Counted from the first letter of the stretch, positions 33,336-46,584 are shown. The stretch is DNA of 64,000 nt from Dicyema japonicum (GCA_011109175.1 RDEW01000007.1:1316295-1380294); one strand, 5' to 3'. Translations and numbers: made by a program. Notes: generated from the letters alone by a model not told the origin.

Positions 33336-35120
33336 ATGACTAAGAAAATTCAATGGAGTAAAGGAATTGAGTTCGTGATGACTTTGATGTCATTTGCCGT
33401 TGGACTCGGCAATATATGGAGATTTCCATTTTTGTGCTTCAAGTATGGTGGAGGTTTTGGATGTTTAACAGGAAGGTGTATTCTTGATTCCGTACATTCT
33501 GAGCTTATTTGTTATTGGTTACCCAATGCTTTACTTGGAGATTGCCATAGGGCAGTTCACTGGCCTAGACTGTGTGTGCTGTTGGGACATATCCCCCATT
33601 TTCAGAGGTCTTCTTTTATAATCACATTAGGAATTGGGTATTCTGGAGTTATAATTTCATTTTTTATTGGAGTTTTCTACAATGTCCTCGTCTCACAATT
33701 TATGGAATACTTGTATTATTCGTGGAAATCAACATTACCTTGGACATCTTGTAATAACTCTTGGAATGTTAACTGTATTTCAAATATTTTTGAATATATT
33801 AGGCACGAGTGGACTAAGTTCAAAACAATTTTTCTAGTAAAAATTATATTAAAATTAGCAATAAAATCCTCCAGCAGACTGATTCCATTGGTGAAAGAGG
33901 GAAAGTCGTCCCCGAACTACTACTTACATATTTTATTGCCTGGTGTTTGGTGTATTTCTGCATAATAAAATCCGTGAAATCAGTCGGGAAAGTATATCAA
34001 AAATAACGTTGTAGATCGCTTATCTCACGACGATCATCCCTTACGTACTTCTCACAATTTTGCTAATCAAAGGATTGACTCTTAAGGGATCCAAAGAAGG
34101 GGTTAAATTTTATTTGTACCCCGATATTTCCACTCTTAAAACAGGGAAGGTAAACTTAAAGAATTCTCATTCTAGATTTGGGAAGAAGCAGCCAATCAAA
34201 TTTTTTTTTCATTATCGACATGCTGTGGGGGAGTGATAACACTTTCCAGCTACAACAAATACGACAATAATTTTCTGAGAGATACCATAGTTGTTGGTAC
34301 GTTAAATAGCATAACATCCTTTTATTCGGGGTTCGCAATTTTTGCGGCAACTGGTCACTTGGCCTACCTTTCAAATCAATCTATTAACAACGTGACAAAA
34401 TCTGGTTAATATTTCCATGATTTTCAGGTACCGGGTTGGCTTTTATAAGTTATCCTGCTTCTATTTCAGCATTACCACTCCTCAGTTATGGGCCACCTTG
34501 TTTTACTTGATGATGTTCTGTCTTGGCTTCGGAACTATGGTCGGCAAATATCATAATTTTAGATCGCTACAGCAGAGGGATACATTGCCCCTATTCAAAA
34601 TTACTTTATCCCCAATGCTTCCAAAAAGATTGTTTATCTTTTTCGAGCAGCTTTTTGTGCACTCAGTTTTCTTTGCGGGATAATAATTACCTTCCAAGTA
34701 CCATGAGTTAGTAAAGTGATTAGGGGGGATTCTACTATATAGATATTTTCGATAATGCTTCCTCTTCTGGGTTTTTGTGGGTAGGGATTTTTGAGTTGAT
34801 TTGCCTTATTTATATATATGGTTAACAAAAAATAACTTTATTTTAGATTATAGGAATTTAATGAAAGAGATCGAATATATGACAGGAACTAAGAATAGTT
34901 GGGTCTGGAAGGTTATGTTTATCTTCGTTGCTCCAGCTGTTGCCCTGGTAAATTGTTTCATCCAAATTAGATTCTTTTGGTCACAGCATACATTGAGTAT
35001 GGCCCAGCCGAAACAGCGACAACGAAAACCTCAGCAGGAATCAACCTGTTTCTATCCCTCTTGTGCATTCTTCCAATGCCTGTCTATGCTATCGGTTATG
35101 CGATTTACGCTTATGTATGA
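33336..35120 (+). CDS. SLC6 sodium/chloride-dependent amino-acid or neurotransmitter transporter
   Basis: Twelve-helix plasma-membrane symporter. Seen in order: WSKGIEFVMTLMSFAVGLGN and IWRFPFL (TM1), LIPYILSLFVIGYPMLYLEI and AIGQFTGL (TM2), GIGYSGVIISFFIGVFYNVL (TM3), YFIAWCLVYFCIIKSVKSVG (TM4), IAYLTTIIPYVLLTILLIKG (TM5), IWEEAANQIFFSLS and GGVITLSSYNKYDNNFLRDT (TM6 to loop), GLAFISYP, LWATLFYLMMFCLGFGTM (TM8) and a last helix ending at the TGA at 35118. A Gly occupies the TM1 position that is Asp in monoamine carriers, so amino-acid cargo is more likely. Eleven introns of 22-28 nt, for example 33454-33475, 33608-33630, 34540-34562 and 34948-34970. One missing base near 34476 breaks frame; otherwise about 506 residues. 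Confidence 0.92.
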
Positions 35121-35394
35121 TCAATTATATGATTTTAGAAATATAATCTAAGCATGTTCAAACCTTGCGACAGTTGGCTGAATAGGCATAAGCGAGATAC
35201 GCCTAGAACTAACAATTTATAACTTTACTAACATAGTGATTATTTTGTTTATGGAAATTAACACAAAAACAAATGTATTTTTTAAATGGCTATTTAACTG
35301 TTGTACTTAAGAAATTGCGGTCTGATAAAAACCGACAAAAATCTCAATAAAATTTTTTTTATTTTAGTGAAATATTTTTTAAAATAAAAATATT

Positions 35395-35858
35395 GAATAC
35401 AACAGACCAGATTTGTTTATCTACGATAAAAAGAAAAATCAAATACTGTTGGTTGAAGTGGGTATAACATCAACCCAAAAATCTCTAACAAGTAGAATTC
35501 AAAAAAATTGAGAAAGTATGACTTTTTATCGAAAGAACTGGAATCAATATACCATGCGAAAGTGAGGATTGTCCCAATAGTACTGACCTGGGATGGATTG
35601 GTAACCTCACAGTCGTGGAAACATTCCAGATCTTTGAAAATAAGCGAAAGAACCAATAGTATACTGAATCATTGGTTATACGTAAAACTTTTGAGTCGAT
35701 GATTGTTTCATACAGGAATAAGACGGGTTTTGTCGAATGAACTGAGGAACTAAAGAAGGAAATAAATAATATATACGACAATAGATAACAAAGAATCTCA
35801 GGACGACGGAACAAGTAACCTGGACTGCTCAGAATCGAAATTTGTGGATGATTTAGAA
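35395..35858 (+). pseudogene. RLE-LINE C-terminal fragment, interrupted by hAT insertion
   Basis: FVYDKKKNQILLVEVGIT carries the end of the restriction-like endonuclease core (the Glu of EVGIT). KKYDFLSKELESIYH-like sequence, then RIVPIVLTWDGLVTSQSWKH, follow as in the 52 kb copy. The tail is split at 35858 by the hAT element and appears to resume at 38988. Confidence 0.8.
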
Positions 35859-36049
35859 CAGGGGTTCTCAACCTTTTTTTACTTTTTTTTCGACTTCCCT
35901 AATATTTACTCGACCCCTTAAAACTTTTTTAATTTGAACAGATAATTCTAAGTAAAATTAGTTAACTATCTAAAATGAATTCATTGTTAATAATCAAATA
36001 AAACAAATAAAGTATATACTCGATGTTAAGTTGGTATCTTAGTATAAAT

Positions 36050-36984
36050 CAGAGCTTTTCAAAAAATAATTCTCGCGGCACACTAATCGTAAAAAAAATA
36101 ATCCACGGCACACATTAAAAAATAAAAAATTAAATTTTTAAGATGTGTAAAACTAAGTACAAAAATTGGTAATTTAATGCCCAAATTTTTATTAATAAAA
36201 AAATGAATTCTTAATTATTATTGTTTTTGCATATATCATCAATATCAGGTTGAATGGTTAACAAAGGCACTCTCATTTCAGCACAAATCGGACGAGAAAC
36301 AGTATTATCTGACAAAGGTATCTTCATTATTTTTTGTTCATATTTATGACCAAACATAGTCCGAGCAATAATACGACAAGCAGGGATTATCAAGTTTTCG
36401 CCAATAGTGTGAGGTTTTAGTTGTTTTGCTATCACTTCTGAGATCAGGTATGAACATTTCAATGATTCCTTTGTGTTTAAAAAAGTTTCACTGAACATCA
36501 GATCTACGATTCATAGTAAAAACTAAATAATACTTAAGTTGTTTTTTTCAAATGGATAAAATAATCCACAGATTTTTCGGAATAGTCCGGATGCTTGGAA
36601 GTAAAATGTCTCTTTAGTTTGCTAGGAACCATAGCATCACTTGCCAAAACTTCCATGCAAATTAGACATTGAGGTAGTTTATTTTTATCTTTGCATATAA
36701 ATCCAAATGACAAATAAGAATCTTTATAAGAACGACGAACTGATTTACCCATAAGCACGTTGATGCGCACGTTATTAAAAAATTAAAAAATTAATAAATA
36801 ATGGTTAACCAATGTAAATGTCATTTATGTATAATAAAATAATTATTTTAATTTTAGTAATTATTTTAATTCGTTTATCTTTTTAAATTAATTAGGTCAA
36901 AAATGTATACAAATTTATTCAAATTTGTATTTGGCAGGCGGCACACTAGAAATTGTCTTGCGGCACACCGTTTGACAACCTCTG
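36050..36984 (-). mobile_element. Nested, internally deleted hAT element
   Basis: The ends CAGAGCTTTTCAAA (36050-36063) and the complement of TTTGACAACCTCTG (36971-36984) match at 12 of 14 bases. Flanks GTATAAAT and GTATAATC match at 6 of 8. GCGGCACAC repeats sit just inside both ends. It encodes only the N-terminal part of a ZBED5-like transposase on the minus strand (36770-36211), so it is non-autonomous. It lies inside the larger hAT element and is therefore younger than it. Confidence 0.8.
36211..36770 (-). pseudogene. ZBED5-like hAT transposase N-terminal fragment
   Basis: 36770-36534 gives YLSFGFICKDKNKLPQCLIC, then SDAMVPSKLKRHFTSKHPDY, a BED-type zinc finger (C-x2-C...H-x4-H). 36498-36211 gives SYLISEVIAKQLKPHTIGEN and KIPLSDNTVSR, the conserved linker before the catalytic core. 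The catalytic domain is absent. Confidence 0.8.
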
Positions 36985-37005
36985 GTATAATCTATAATAA
37001 AAAAA

Positions 37006-38840
37006 TTAAATACCAATGGGATCCCTGTGACTGATGTTTTTGACCAAAGATTCGATATCTGGCTCTATTTGTGTTATTTTTAAACGAAGATCTCCTCTAA
37101 TGGACACTTCCAATCTGTTTCGTTCTTTATTTACAATTCGATGTAGAATGCTAAATCCGCATACAACACAGTATGATGTCGGAAAATAGAGTAGCAATTG
37201 TGCTATTTCTGTCCACAATTTTGGATAACTCTCCTTCACTTTCATATTTTGCCAAAAAATAACAGGTGATTGTGAAGCATTATAATATAGTTTTAATTCT
37301 GGATTATTTTAACATAACTAATTCCTCTTTAATAATTTCTTTATGTTCTTCTGGCTTTGACAAAAACGGATTAATCATCCAAGATGGAATTTCTAATTCA
37401 AGAATATCTTGGAATCGAAGAATCAAATCTTTTCTATACTTAATAAATGTTGCAAAAAATTTTTAATATCTTCATCATCAAATGTTTGACCAATTGAGTA
37501 GAATTCGGGAATGTTATAATAATTTCTTTTTTCCAAAATATATTTATATAACTTAATTTTTTCGATAAATATTTGAATAATTCTTTTACAATCTATTAAC
37601 GTCACATACTTTCCTGAAGTTCTAATGAAACTTTATTAAATTTTCCAAAAATCCAAATCAAATAAACAATTTCTTTCTTTTTCGATACAATTAAATCTGC
37701 TAAATTTTTTCACACTCAGAAGTAAGAAAATTTACGATTGTGTCATATAATATTGAAAATCGTTCTAATGCATTTCCCTTTGATAACCATCGTATCTGTA
37801 AAATAAAATTGGAAACTATAACCTCAGTGTAAGCACAAGACAGACATATGTTTCTTTAGCCTCATAGCAAAATTTTTTAAAAGACAGTCATACTTGCTGT
37901 TTGCTTTAATTTTGTTTATGGTTTTAATAACTATATTTAACGTTTCATGTAGAATTGGCGAAAGAGCTTTTGAAACCAAATGTTGTCTATGTAGAACGCA
38001 ATGTACATGAATCACATTTGGACATATTTTTTTCAAATATGCCGCAAATCCTTTATATTTTCCAACCATAGACATTGCACCATCTGTGGCACAAGAAACC
38101 AAATTTTCATATGGAATCTTCATGTCATCCAAAAATAATTTGACTACGGAAAAAATAGAAAATCCAGTCGTATCAGTAAGAAGAGCATGATCGTCAAAAT
38201 ATCTTAAAGGGTAAGCTTCTAATAAGATTAACCTGAGATATCCCATTAGAATTGATTGGTTGTCACATATATGACTTTCGTCAATTTGAAGCAAAAAAAT
38301 AGTATTTTTAAGCCTTTCACATAAAATATGTTCAACATTATCTGCCATTTCGTCAATCCTGCGGCGAATTGAATCATTGCTAATTGGTACGGAATTTAAA
38401 ATTTCATCGAGATTTAAGCCCATAAGATCTGATAGAATCACTGATAAATGGTTTGATGAGATTTTCACCAGAAACATGGGAACTCTCATTTTTGGCAATA
38501 ATCATTCAATTTTATAGGATGCAATTAGTCCTCCTAAATATAATTTAAAATAAATACAACTATTGTTTCTTTCACTACTATTTGTAAAAACAGTGTCAAT
38601 CGTTTTTTGTTTACGAAAAGAATCCTTTAATTCTTCAAAATACTCAGATGGTTTATCTTTTTTATCCGAATGTTTTCTCCTTAGATAATCCAACAATTTG
38701 GACAGTTTTATTGCATCATTTGATAATGACTTATTACACAGTAAATAATATGGTCTATTATCAAAAGAATTTTTTTATAAATCCAAATGCAAATATTCAT
38801 TTTTATATTGACGAATTTTTAATGTAGAAAAACGACTCAT
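37006..38840 (-). pseudogene. hAT transposase (SCAND3/ZBED-like), broken
   Basis: From the start (about 38840) come MSRFSTLKIRQYKNEYL, a BED-type finger remnant (YLLCNKSLSNDAIKLSKLLD then RRKHSD), a 224-codon open segment 38498-37824 with PISNDSIRRRIDEMADNVEH, LLQIDESHICDNQSILMGYL (first acidic residue), SCATDGAMSMVGKYKGFAAY (second Asp) and HVHCVLHRQHLVSKAL, and finally the dimerisation block YPKLWTEIAQLLLYFPTSYC with KERNRLEV and GDLRLKI at 37245-37006. Frameshifts lie between 37.25 and 37.82 kb. This is the order of hAT proteins of the ZBED5/SCAND3 group. Not functional as it stands. Confidence 0.85.
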
Positions 38841-38987
38841 ACACGAACAAAAACAAGTATGGTAATTTTAAAAATTTTAAAGAACAAAGGTTTACCACTT
38901 TAAAAATAAACTAACTTAATTTAAATTGAAAAAGATTAAATATAATATTAAATTTATTTTCCCCAGGTTGAGACCCCTGATTTAGAG

Positions 38988-40045
38988 TATATTGGAGAAC
39001 CCAAACACTAAATTCCTCGTAGAAAAGACGTCTTTGCTAATAAAAAGGAAATATTTCTAACTAAATTATTAACATTACTTTTGTAAAATAAACTGGCTTT
39101 AGTTTAAAAAAAAATAAATATTTGACTCCAAATAACTAGTCGACGATAAAATGATTGCAGAGCTGGTTATTTGAGCGGATCCGCTCGCCATCATGACACT
39201 AAATCCCTATGCGGCCTTTGGTAGCTGTTCTTCAGATAGACAACGTTCATCAATCAAAGTATGATTTTTCTATTGGAAATGAGGTATTTTTAGTGAATAA
39301 ATTTAGATACGAGTTTTAAAAAATTATGATTGACAGGTGAAATGTAACCAGCAGAGGATTCTTACTTGGAAAATTTACAAAAACAAAGATCCATGGAAAG
39401 CTCAACTCTAGGTATCTAATTTCCTTAGTGGTGGAAAAGAAGCCTCTGCATTGGCAAGTCATTCATGACTTTTGACATGCATATGTCATCTTTGCCCCAC
39501 GTTGAAAACGTAATTACTAAGGCAATCAGAAAATTGTAATTTTAAATTGGAAATTGCAAATATTTTTTTTAATTGTAAGAAATTGCATTATGGAAAAATA
39601 AACGAAATCATTTAATGTAATACAAAATAAAATATTCCTAAACAATTTCAGGTTTAAGTTTCGATTTTTAGTAATAATTTTCGTAAAAGAGATATCGCCC
39701 ATTCAACTGAGCTGAGCTTCCGCAATTTTCAATTTGATTAAACTCTATCTCCTTCAAATTCATAGACAATTTTATATTTACTGTAAGATTCTGGGAGTAA
39801 TAGTTGGCGGCTTTTAGTCAGCTTCCCCATCTTGTGACAACAACATGGGGAGGGTTTCCTATTTGTGAGAACATTTTACGTTGTCTTTTGTTCTTCACCG
39901 TGACAGCCGTTAAAGATGAAATCAGGCTATTAACATCTGTGAAGTAGGATTTTATTCTTAGTGTAATAGATATGAAACAAAAGTGACGTGAAAAAGATTT
40001 GGAAATAAAGATTTTTATATTAAATTCAATTAAGTTTCAATTAAC
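38988..40045. other. Intergenic between hAT and satellite
   Basis: The first 50-100 bases look like the displaced LINE tail. A perfect 14-base palindrome GAGCGGATCCGCTC lies at 39173-39186. Otherwise AT-rich, with no gene recognised. Confidence 0.45.
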
Positions 40046-40046
40046 G

Positions 40047-43000
40047 GAAAATTTTTAATTTCTTAAGGAAACATGCATGACTTCATGAAAATGATTAACG
40101 AAATAGGATCGATGGTTATCTCCAAGACATATATTGAGAGCGAACCTTGTAAAAAATTATATGTGTGTCTGGTCCATCCAAATATCTTCAGTCCGATAAC
40201 GAGATTTATTTAAGAAATCAGAAATTTCCAAACTTTGGGAAAAATACAATATTATTCAAGTAAATAACATGTTAATGCACAAATTTTTAATTTCTTAAAT
40301 AAACATGCATGACTTCATGAAAATGATTAACGAAATAGATCGATGGTTATCTCCAAGACATATATTGAGAGCGAACCTTGTAAAAAATTATATGTGTGTC
40401 TGGTCCATCCAAATATCTTCAGTCCGATAACGAGATTTATTTAAGAAATCAGAAATTTCCAAACTTTGGCAAAAATACAATATTATTCAAGTAAATAACA
40501 TGTTGATGCACAAATTTTTAATTTTAAAAAAACATGCAAGACTTCATGAAAAATGATTAACGAAATAGGATCGATGGTTATCTCCAAGACATATATTGAG
40601 AGCGAACCTTGTAAAAAATTCTATGTGTGTCTGGTCCATCCAAATATCTTCAGTCCGATAACGAGATTTATTTAAGAATCAGAAATTTCCAAACTTTGGC
40701 AAAAATACAATATTATTCAAGTAAATAACATGTTGATGCACAAATTTTTAATTTCTTAAAAAAACATGCATGACTTCATGAAAATGATTAACGAAATAGG
40801 ATCGATGGTTATCTCCAAGACATATATTGAGAGCGAACCTTGTAAAAAATTCTATGTGTGTCTGGTCCATCCAAATATCTTCAGTCCGATAACGAGATTT
40901 ATTTAAGAAATCAGAAATTTCCAAACTTTGGCAAAAATACAATATTATTCAAGTAAATAACATGTTGATGCACAAATTTTTAATTTCTTAAAAAAACATG
41001 CATGACTTCATGAAAATGATTAACGAAATAGGATCGATGGTTATCTCCAAGACATATATTGAGAGCGAACCTTGTAAAAAATTCTATGTGTGTCTGGTCC
41101 ATCCAAATATCTTCAGTCCGATAACGAGATTTATTTAAGAAATCAGAAATTTCCAAACATTGGCAAAAATACAATATTATTCAAGTAAATAACATGTTGA
41201 TGCACAAATTTTTAATTTCTTAAAGAAACATGCATGACTTCATGAAAATGATTAACGAAATAGGATCGATGGTTATCTCCAAGACATATATTGAGAGCGA
41301 ACCTTGTAAAAAATTTTATGTGTGTCTGGTCCATCCAAATATCTTCAGTCCGATAACGAGATTAATTTAAGAAATCAGAAATTTCCAAACTTTGGCAAAA
41401 ATACAATATTATTCAAGTAAATAATATGTTGAGCACAAATTTTTAATTACTTTAGGAAACATGCATGACTTCATAAAAATGATTAACTAAATTGGATCGA
41501 TGGTTATCTCCATGACATATATTGAGAGCGAACCTTGCAACAAATTCAATGTGTGTCTGGTCCATCCAAATATCTTCAGTCCGATAAAGAGATTAATTTA
41601 AGAAATCAGAAATTTCCAAACTTTGACAAAAATACAATATTATCAAGTAAATAACATGTTAAGCACAAATTTTTAATTACTTAAAAAAAACATGCATGAC
41701 TTCATAAAAATGATGAACGAAATTGAATCGATGGTTATCTCCAAGACATATATTGAGAGCGAACTTGTAAAAAAATTCTATGTGTGTCTGGTCCATCCAA
41801 ATATCTTCAGTCCGATAACGAGATTTATTTAAGAAATCAGAAATTTCCAAACTTTGGCAAAAAATACAATATTATTCAAGTAAATAAACATGTTAATCAC
41901 AAATTTTTAATTTCTTAAAAAAACATGCATGACTTCATAAAAATGATGAACGAAATTGAATCGATGGTTATCTCCAAGACATATATTGAGAGCGAACCTT
42001 GTAAAAATTCTATGTGTGTCTGGTCCATCCAAATATCTTCAGTCCGATAACGAGATTTATTTAAGAAATCAGAAATTTCCAAACTTTGGCAAAAATACAA
42101 TATTATTCAAGTAAATAACATGTTAATCACAAATTTTTAATTTCTTAAGTAAACATGCATGACTTCATAAAAATGATGAACGAAATTGAATCGATGGTTA
42201 TCTCCATCATATATTGAGAGCGAACCTTGCAAAAATTTTATGTGTGTCTGGTCCATCCAAATATCTTCAGTCCGATAACCAGATTTATTTAAGAAATCAG
42301 AAATTTCCAAACTTTGGCAAAAATACAATATTATTCAAGTAAATAACATGTTAATCACAAATTTTTAATTTCTTAAGTAAACATGCATGACTTCATAAAA
42401 ATGATGAACGAAATTGAATCGATGGTTATCTCCAAATCATATATTGAGAGCGAACCTTGCAAAAAATTTTATGTGTGTCTGGTCCATCCAAATATCTTCA
42501 GTCGATAACGAGATTTATTTAAGAAATCAGAAATTTCCAAACTTTGGCAAAAATACAATATTATTCAAGTAAATAACATGTTAATCACAAATTTTTAATT
42601 TCTTAAGTAAACATGCATGACTTCATAAAAATGATGAACGAAATTGAATCGATGGTTATCTCCAAATCATATATTGAGAGCGAACTTGCAAAAATTTTAT
42701 GTGTGTCTGGTCCATCCAAATATCTTCAGTCCGATAACGAGATTTATTTAAGAAATCAGAAATTTCCAAACATTGGCAAAAATACAATATTATTCAAGTA
42801 AATAACATGTTAATCACAAATTTTTAATTTCTTAAAAACATGCATGACTTCATAAAAATGATTAACGAAATAGATCGATGGTTATCTCCAAAGACATATA
42901 TTGAGAGCGAACCTTGTAAAAAATTCTATGTGTGTCTGGTCCATCCAAATATCTTCAGTCCGATAACGAGATTATTTAAGAAATCAGAAATTTCCAAACT

Positions 43001-46000
43001 TTGGCAAAAATACAATATTATTCAAGTAAATAACATGTTATCACAAATTTTTAATTTCTTAAAAACATGCATGACTTCATGAAAATGATTAACGAAATAG
43101 ATCGATGGTTATCTCCAAGACATATATTGAGAGCGAACCTTGTAAAAAATTTATGTGTGTCTGGTCCATCCAAATATCTTCAGTCCGATAACGAGATTTA
43201 TTTAAGAAATCAGAAATTTCCAAACTTTGGCAAAATACAATATTATTCAAGTAAATAACATGTTGATGCACAAATTTTTAATTTCTTAAAAACATGCATG
43301 ACTTCATAAAATGATAAACGAAATAGGATCGATGGTTATCTCCATGACATATATTGAGAGGGAACCTTGCAAAAAATTTTATGTGTGTCTGGTCCATCCA
43401 AATATCTTCAGTCCGATAACGAGATTAATTTAAGAAATCAGAAATTTCCAAACTTTGGCAAAAATACAATATTATTCAAGTAAATAACATGTTAATCACA
43501 AATTTTAATTTCTTAAGTAAACATGCATGACTTCATAAAAATGATGAACGAAATTGGATCGATGGTTATCTCCATGACATATATTGAGAGGGAACCTTGC
43601 AAGAAATTTTATGTGTGTCTGGTCCATCCAAATATCTTCAGTCCGATAACGAGATTAATTTAAGAAATCAGAAATTTCCAAACTTTGGCAAAAATACAAT
43701 ATTATTCAAGTAAATAACATGTTAATCACAAATTTTTAATTTCTTAAGTAAACATGCATGACTTCATAAAAATGATGAACGAAATAGGATCGATGGTTAT
43801 CTCCATGACATATATTGAGAGCGAACCTTGCAAAAAATTTTATGTGTGTCTGGTCCATCCAAATATCTTCAGTCCGATAACGAGATTATTTAAGAAATCA
43901 GAAATTTCCAAACTTTGGCAAAAATACAATATTATTCAAGTAAATAACATGTTAATCTCAAATTTTTAATTTCTTAAGAAAACATGCATGACTTCATAAA
44001 AACGATAAACGAAATTGATCGATGGTTATCTCCATGACATATATTGAGAGGGAACCTTGCAAGAAATTTTATGTGTGTCTGGTCCATCCAAATATCTTCA
44101 GTCCGATAACGAGATTAATTTAAGAAATCAGAAATTTCCAAACTTTGGCAAAAATACAATATTATTCAAGTAAATAACATGTTAATCACAAATTTTTAAT
44201 TTCTTAAGTAAACATGCATGACTCATAAAAATGATGAACGAAATAGGATCGATGGTTATCTCCATGACATATATTGAGAGCGAACCTTGCAAAAAATTTT
44301 ATGTGTGTCTGGTCCATCCAAATATCTTCAGTCCGATAACGAGATTTATTTAAGAAATCAGAAATTTCCAAACATTGGCAAAAATACAATATTATTCAAG
44401 TAAATAACATGTTAATCACAAATTTTTAATTTCTTAAGTAAACATGCATGACTTCATAAAAATGATGAACGAAATTGAATCGATGGTTATCTCCAAATCA
44501 TATATTGAGAGCGAACCTTGCAAAAAATTTTATGTGTGTCTGGTCCATCCAAATATCTTCAGTCCGATAACCAGATTTATTTAAGAAATCAGAAATTTCC
44601 AAACTTGGCAAAAATACAATATTATTCAAGTAAATAACATGTTATGCACAAATTTTTAATTTCTTAAAAACATGCATGACTTCATGAAAATGATTAACGA
44701 AATAGGATCGATGGTTATCTCCAAGACATATATTGAGAGCGAACCTTGTAAAAAATTCTATGTGTGTCTGGTCCATCCAAATATCTTCAGTCCGATAACG
44801 AGATTTATTTAAGAAATCAGAATTTCCAAAACTTTGGCAAAAATACAATATTATTCAAGTAAAAACATGTTGATGCACAAATTTTTAATTTCTTAAAAAA
44901 AATGCATGACTTCATAAAAATGATGAACGAAATTGACTCGATGGTTATCTCCAAGAATATATTGAGAGCGAACCTTGTAAAAAAATTCTATGTTGTGTCT
45001 GGTCCATGCCAAATATCTTCAGTCCGATAACGAGATTTATTTAAGAAATCAGAAATTTCCAAACTTTGGCAAAAATACAATATTATTCAAGTAAATAACA
45101 TGTTAATCACATTTTTAATTTCTTAAGTAAACATGCATGACTTCATAAAAATGATGAACGAAATTGAATCGATGGTTATCTCCAAGACATATATTGAGAG
45201 CGAACCTTGTAAAAAATTCTAATGTGTGTCTGGTCCATCCAAATATCTTCATCCGATAACGAGATTTTATTTAAGAATCAGAAATTTCCAAACTTTGGCA
45301 AAAATACAATATTATTCAAGTAAATAACATGTTAATCACAAATTTTAATTTCTTAAGGAAACAATGTATGACTTTGTAAAATGATTAACGAATAGGATCG
45401 AATGTTTTCTCCATGACACATAGTGAAAGGCGAACCTTGCAAAAAATTTTATGTGTGTCTGGTCCATCCAAATATCTTCAGTCCGATAACGAGATTAATT
45501 TAAGAAATCAGAAATTTCCAAACATTGGCAAAAAATACAATATTATTCAAGTAAATAACATGTTAATCACAAAATTTTTAATTTCTTAAGGAAACATGTA
45601 TGACTTTGTAAAAATGATTAACGAAATAGGATCGAATGTTTTCTACATGACACATAGTGAAAGCGAACCATGCAAGAAATTTTATGTGTGTCTGGTCCAT
45701 CCAAATATCTTCAAGTCCGATAAACGAGATTAATTTAAGAAATCAGAAAATTTCCAAACATTGGCAAAAATACAATATTATTCAAGTAAATAACATGTTA
45801 ATGCACAAATTTTTAATTTCTTAAAAAACATGCATGACTTCATAAAAATGATGAAACGAAATGAATCGATGGTTATCTCCAAGACATATATTGAGAGCGA
45901 ACCTTGTAAAAAATTCTATGTGTGTCTGGTCCATCCAAATATCTTCAGTCCGATAACGAGATTTATTTAAGAAATCAGAAATTTCCAAACTTTGGCAAAA

Positions 46001-46580
46001 ATACAATATTATTCAAGTAAATAACATGTTAATCACAAATTTTTAATTTCTTAAATAAACATGCATGACTTCATAAAAATGATGAACGAAATTGAATCGA
46101 TGGTTATCTCCAAGACATATATTGAGAGCGAACCTTGTAAAAAATTCTATGTGTGTCTGGTCCATCCAAATATCTTCAGTCCGATAACGAGATTTATTTA
46201 AGAAATCAGAAATTTCCAAACTTTGACAAAAATACAATATTATTCAAGTAAATAACATGTTAATCACAAATTTTTAATTTCTTTAGTAAACATGCATGAC
46301 TTCATAAAAATGATTATCGAAATAGGATCGATGGTTATCTCCAAGACATATATTGAGAGCGAACCTTGTAAAAAATTTTATGTGTGTCTGGTCCATCCAA
46401 ATATCTTCAGTCCGATAACCAGATTTATTTAAGAAATCAGAAATTTCCAAACTTTGGGAAGATTACAATATTATTCAAGTAAATAACATGTTGATGCACA
46501 AATTTTTAATTTCTTAAGGAAACATGCATGACTTCATGAAAATGATTAACGAAATTGGATCGTTGGTTATCTTCTATGAC
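40047..46580. repeat. Satellite array: about 29 tandem monomers of 222-232 bp
   Basis: Head-to-tail copies start near ACATGCATGACTTCATGAAA and end with AATTTTTAATTTCTTAA. Counting the ATGACTTCAT-like start gives about 28 full copies and a final partial one at 46530. Two main types alternate in blocks. Type A (GTTGATGCACAAA, ATTAACGAAATAGGATCG) holds 40.07-41.45, 44.65-44.88 and the end near 46.3-46.5 kb. Type B (GTTAATCACAAA, ATGAACGAAATTGAATCG) holds most of 41.9-44.6 kb and 45.8-46.3 kb. Two diverged monomers at 45.36-45.82 kb share CATGACACATAGT with the array's right edge. Short frames on both strands recur with the period. They are a by-product unless shown otherwise. Confidence 0.97.
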
Positions 46581-46584
46581 ACAT

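Larger units (their letters stand above)
35859..38979 (-). mobile_element. hAT transposon with TIRs and 8-bp target duplication (host of a nested hAT)
   Basis: The ends are CAGGGGTTCTCAACCT at 35859-35874 and its near-complement AGGTTGAGACCCCTG at 38965-38979. They are flanked by ATTTAGAA (35851-35858) and ATTTAGAG (38980-38987), a 7/8-matching 8-bp duplication as expected of hAT. The transposase lies on the minus strand, 37006-38840. The element sits inside the tail of an RLE-LINE fragment and has itself been hit by a second hAT at 36050-36984. Confidence 0.88.

Noticed and set aside
40748-46237. Family of small proteins encoded on the minus strand of the satellite (MYFCQSLEISDFLNKS...)
   Set aside because: The frame recurs only because the monomer repeats. 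Indels break it in many copies, and the plus strand has a frame of equal merit.
40047-46580. CRISPR-like array
   Set aside because: Repeats are 222-232 bp and contiguous without unique spacers, and the genome is eukaryotic. It is a satellite.
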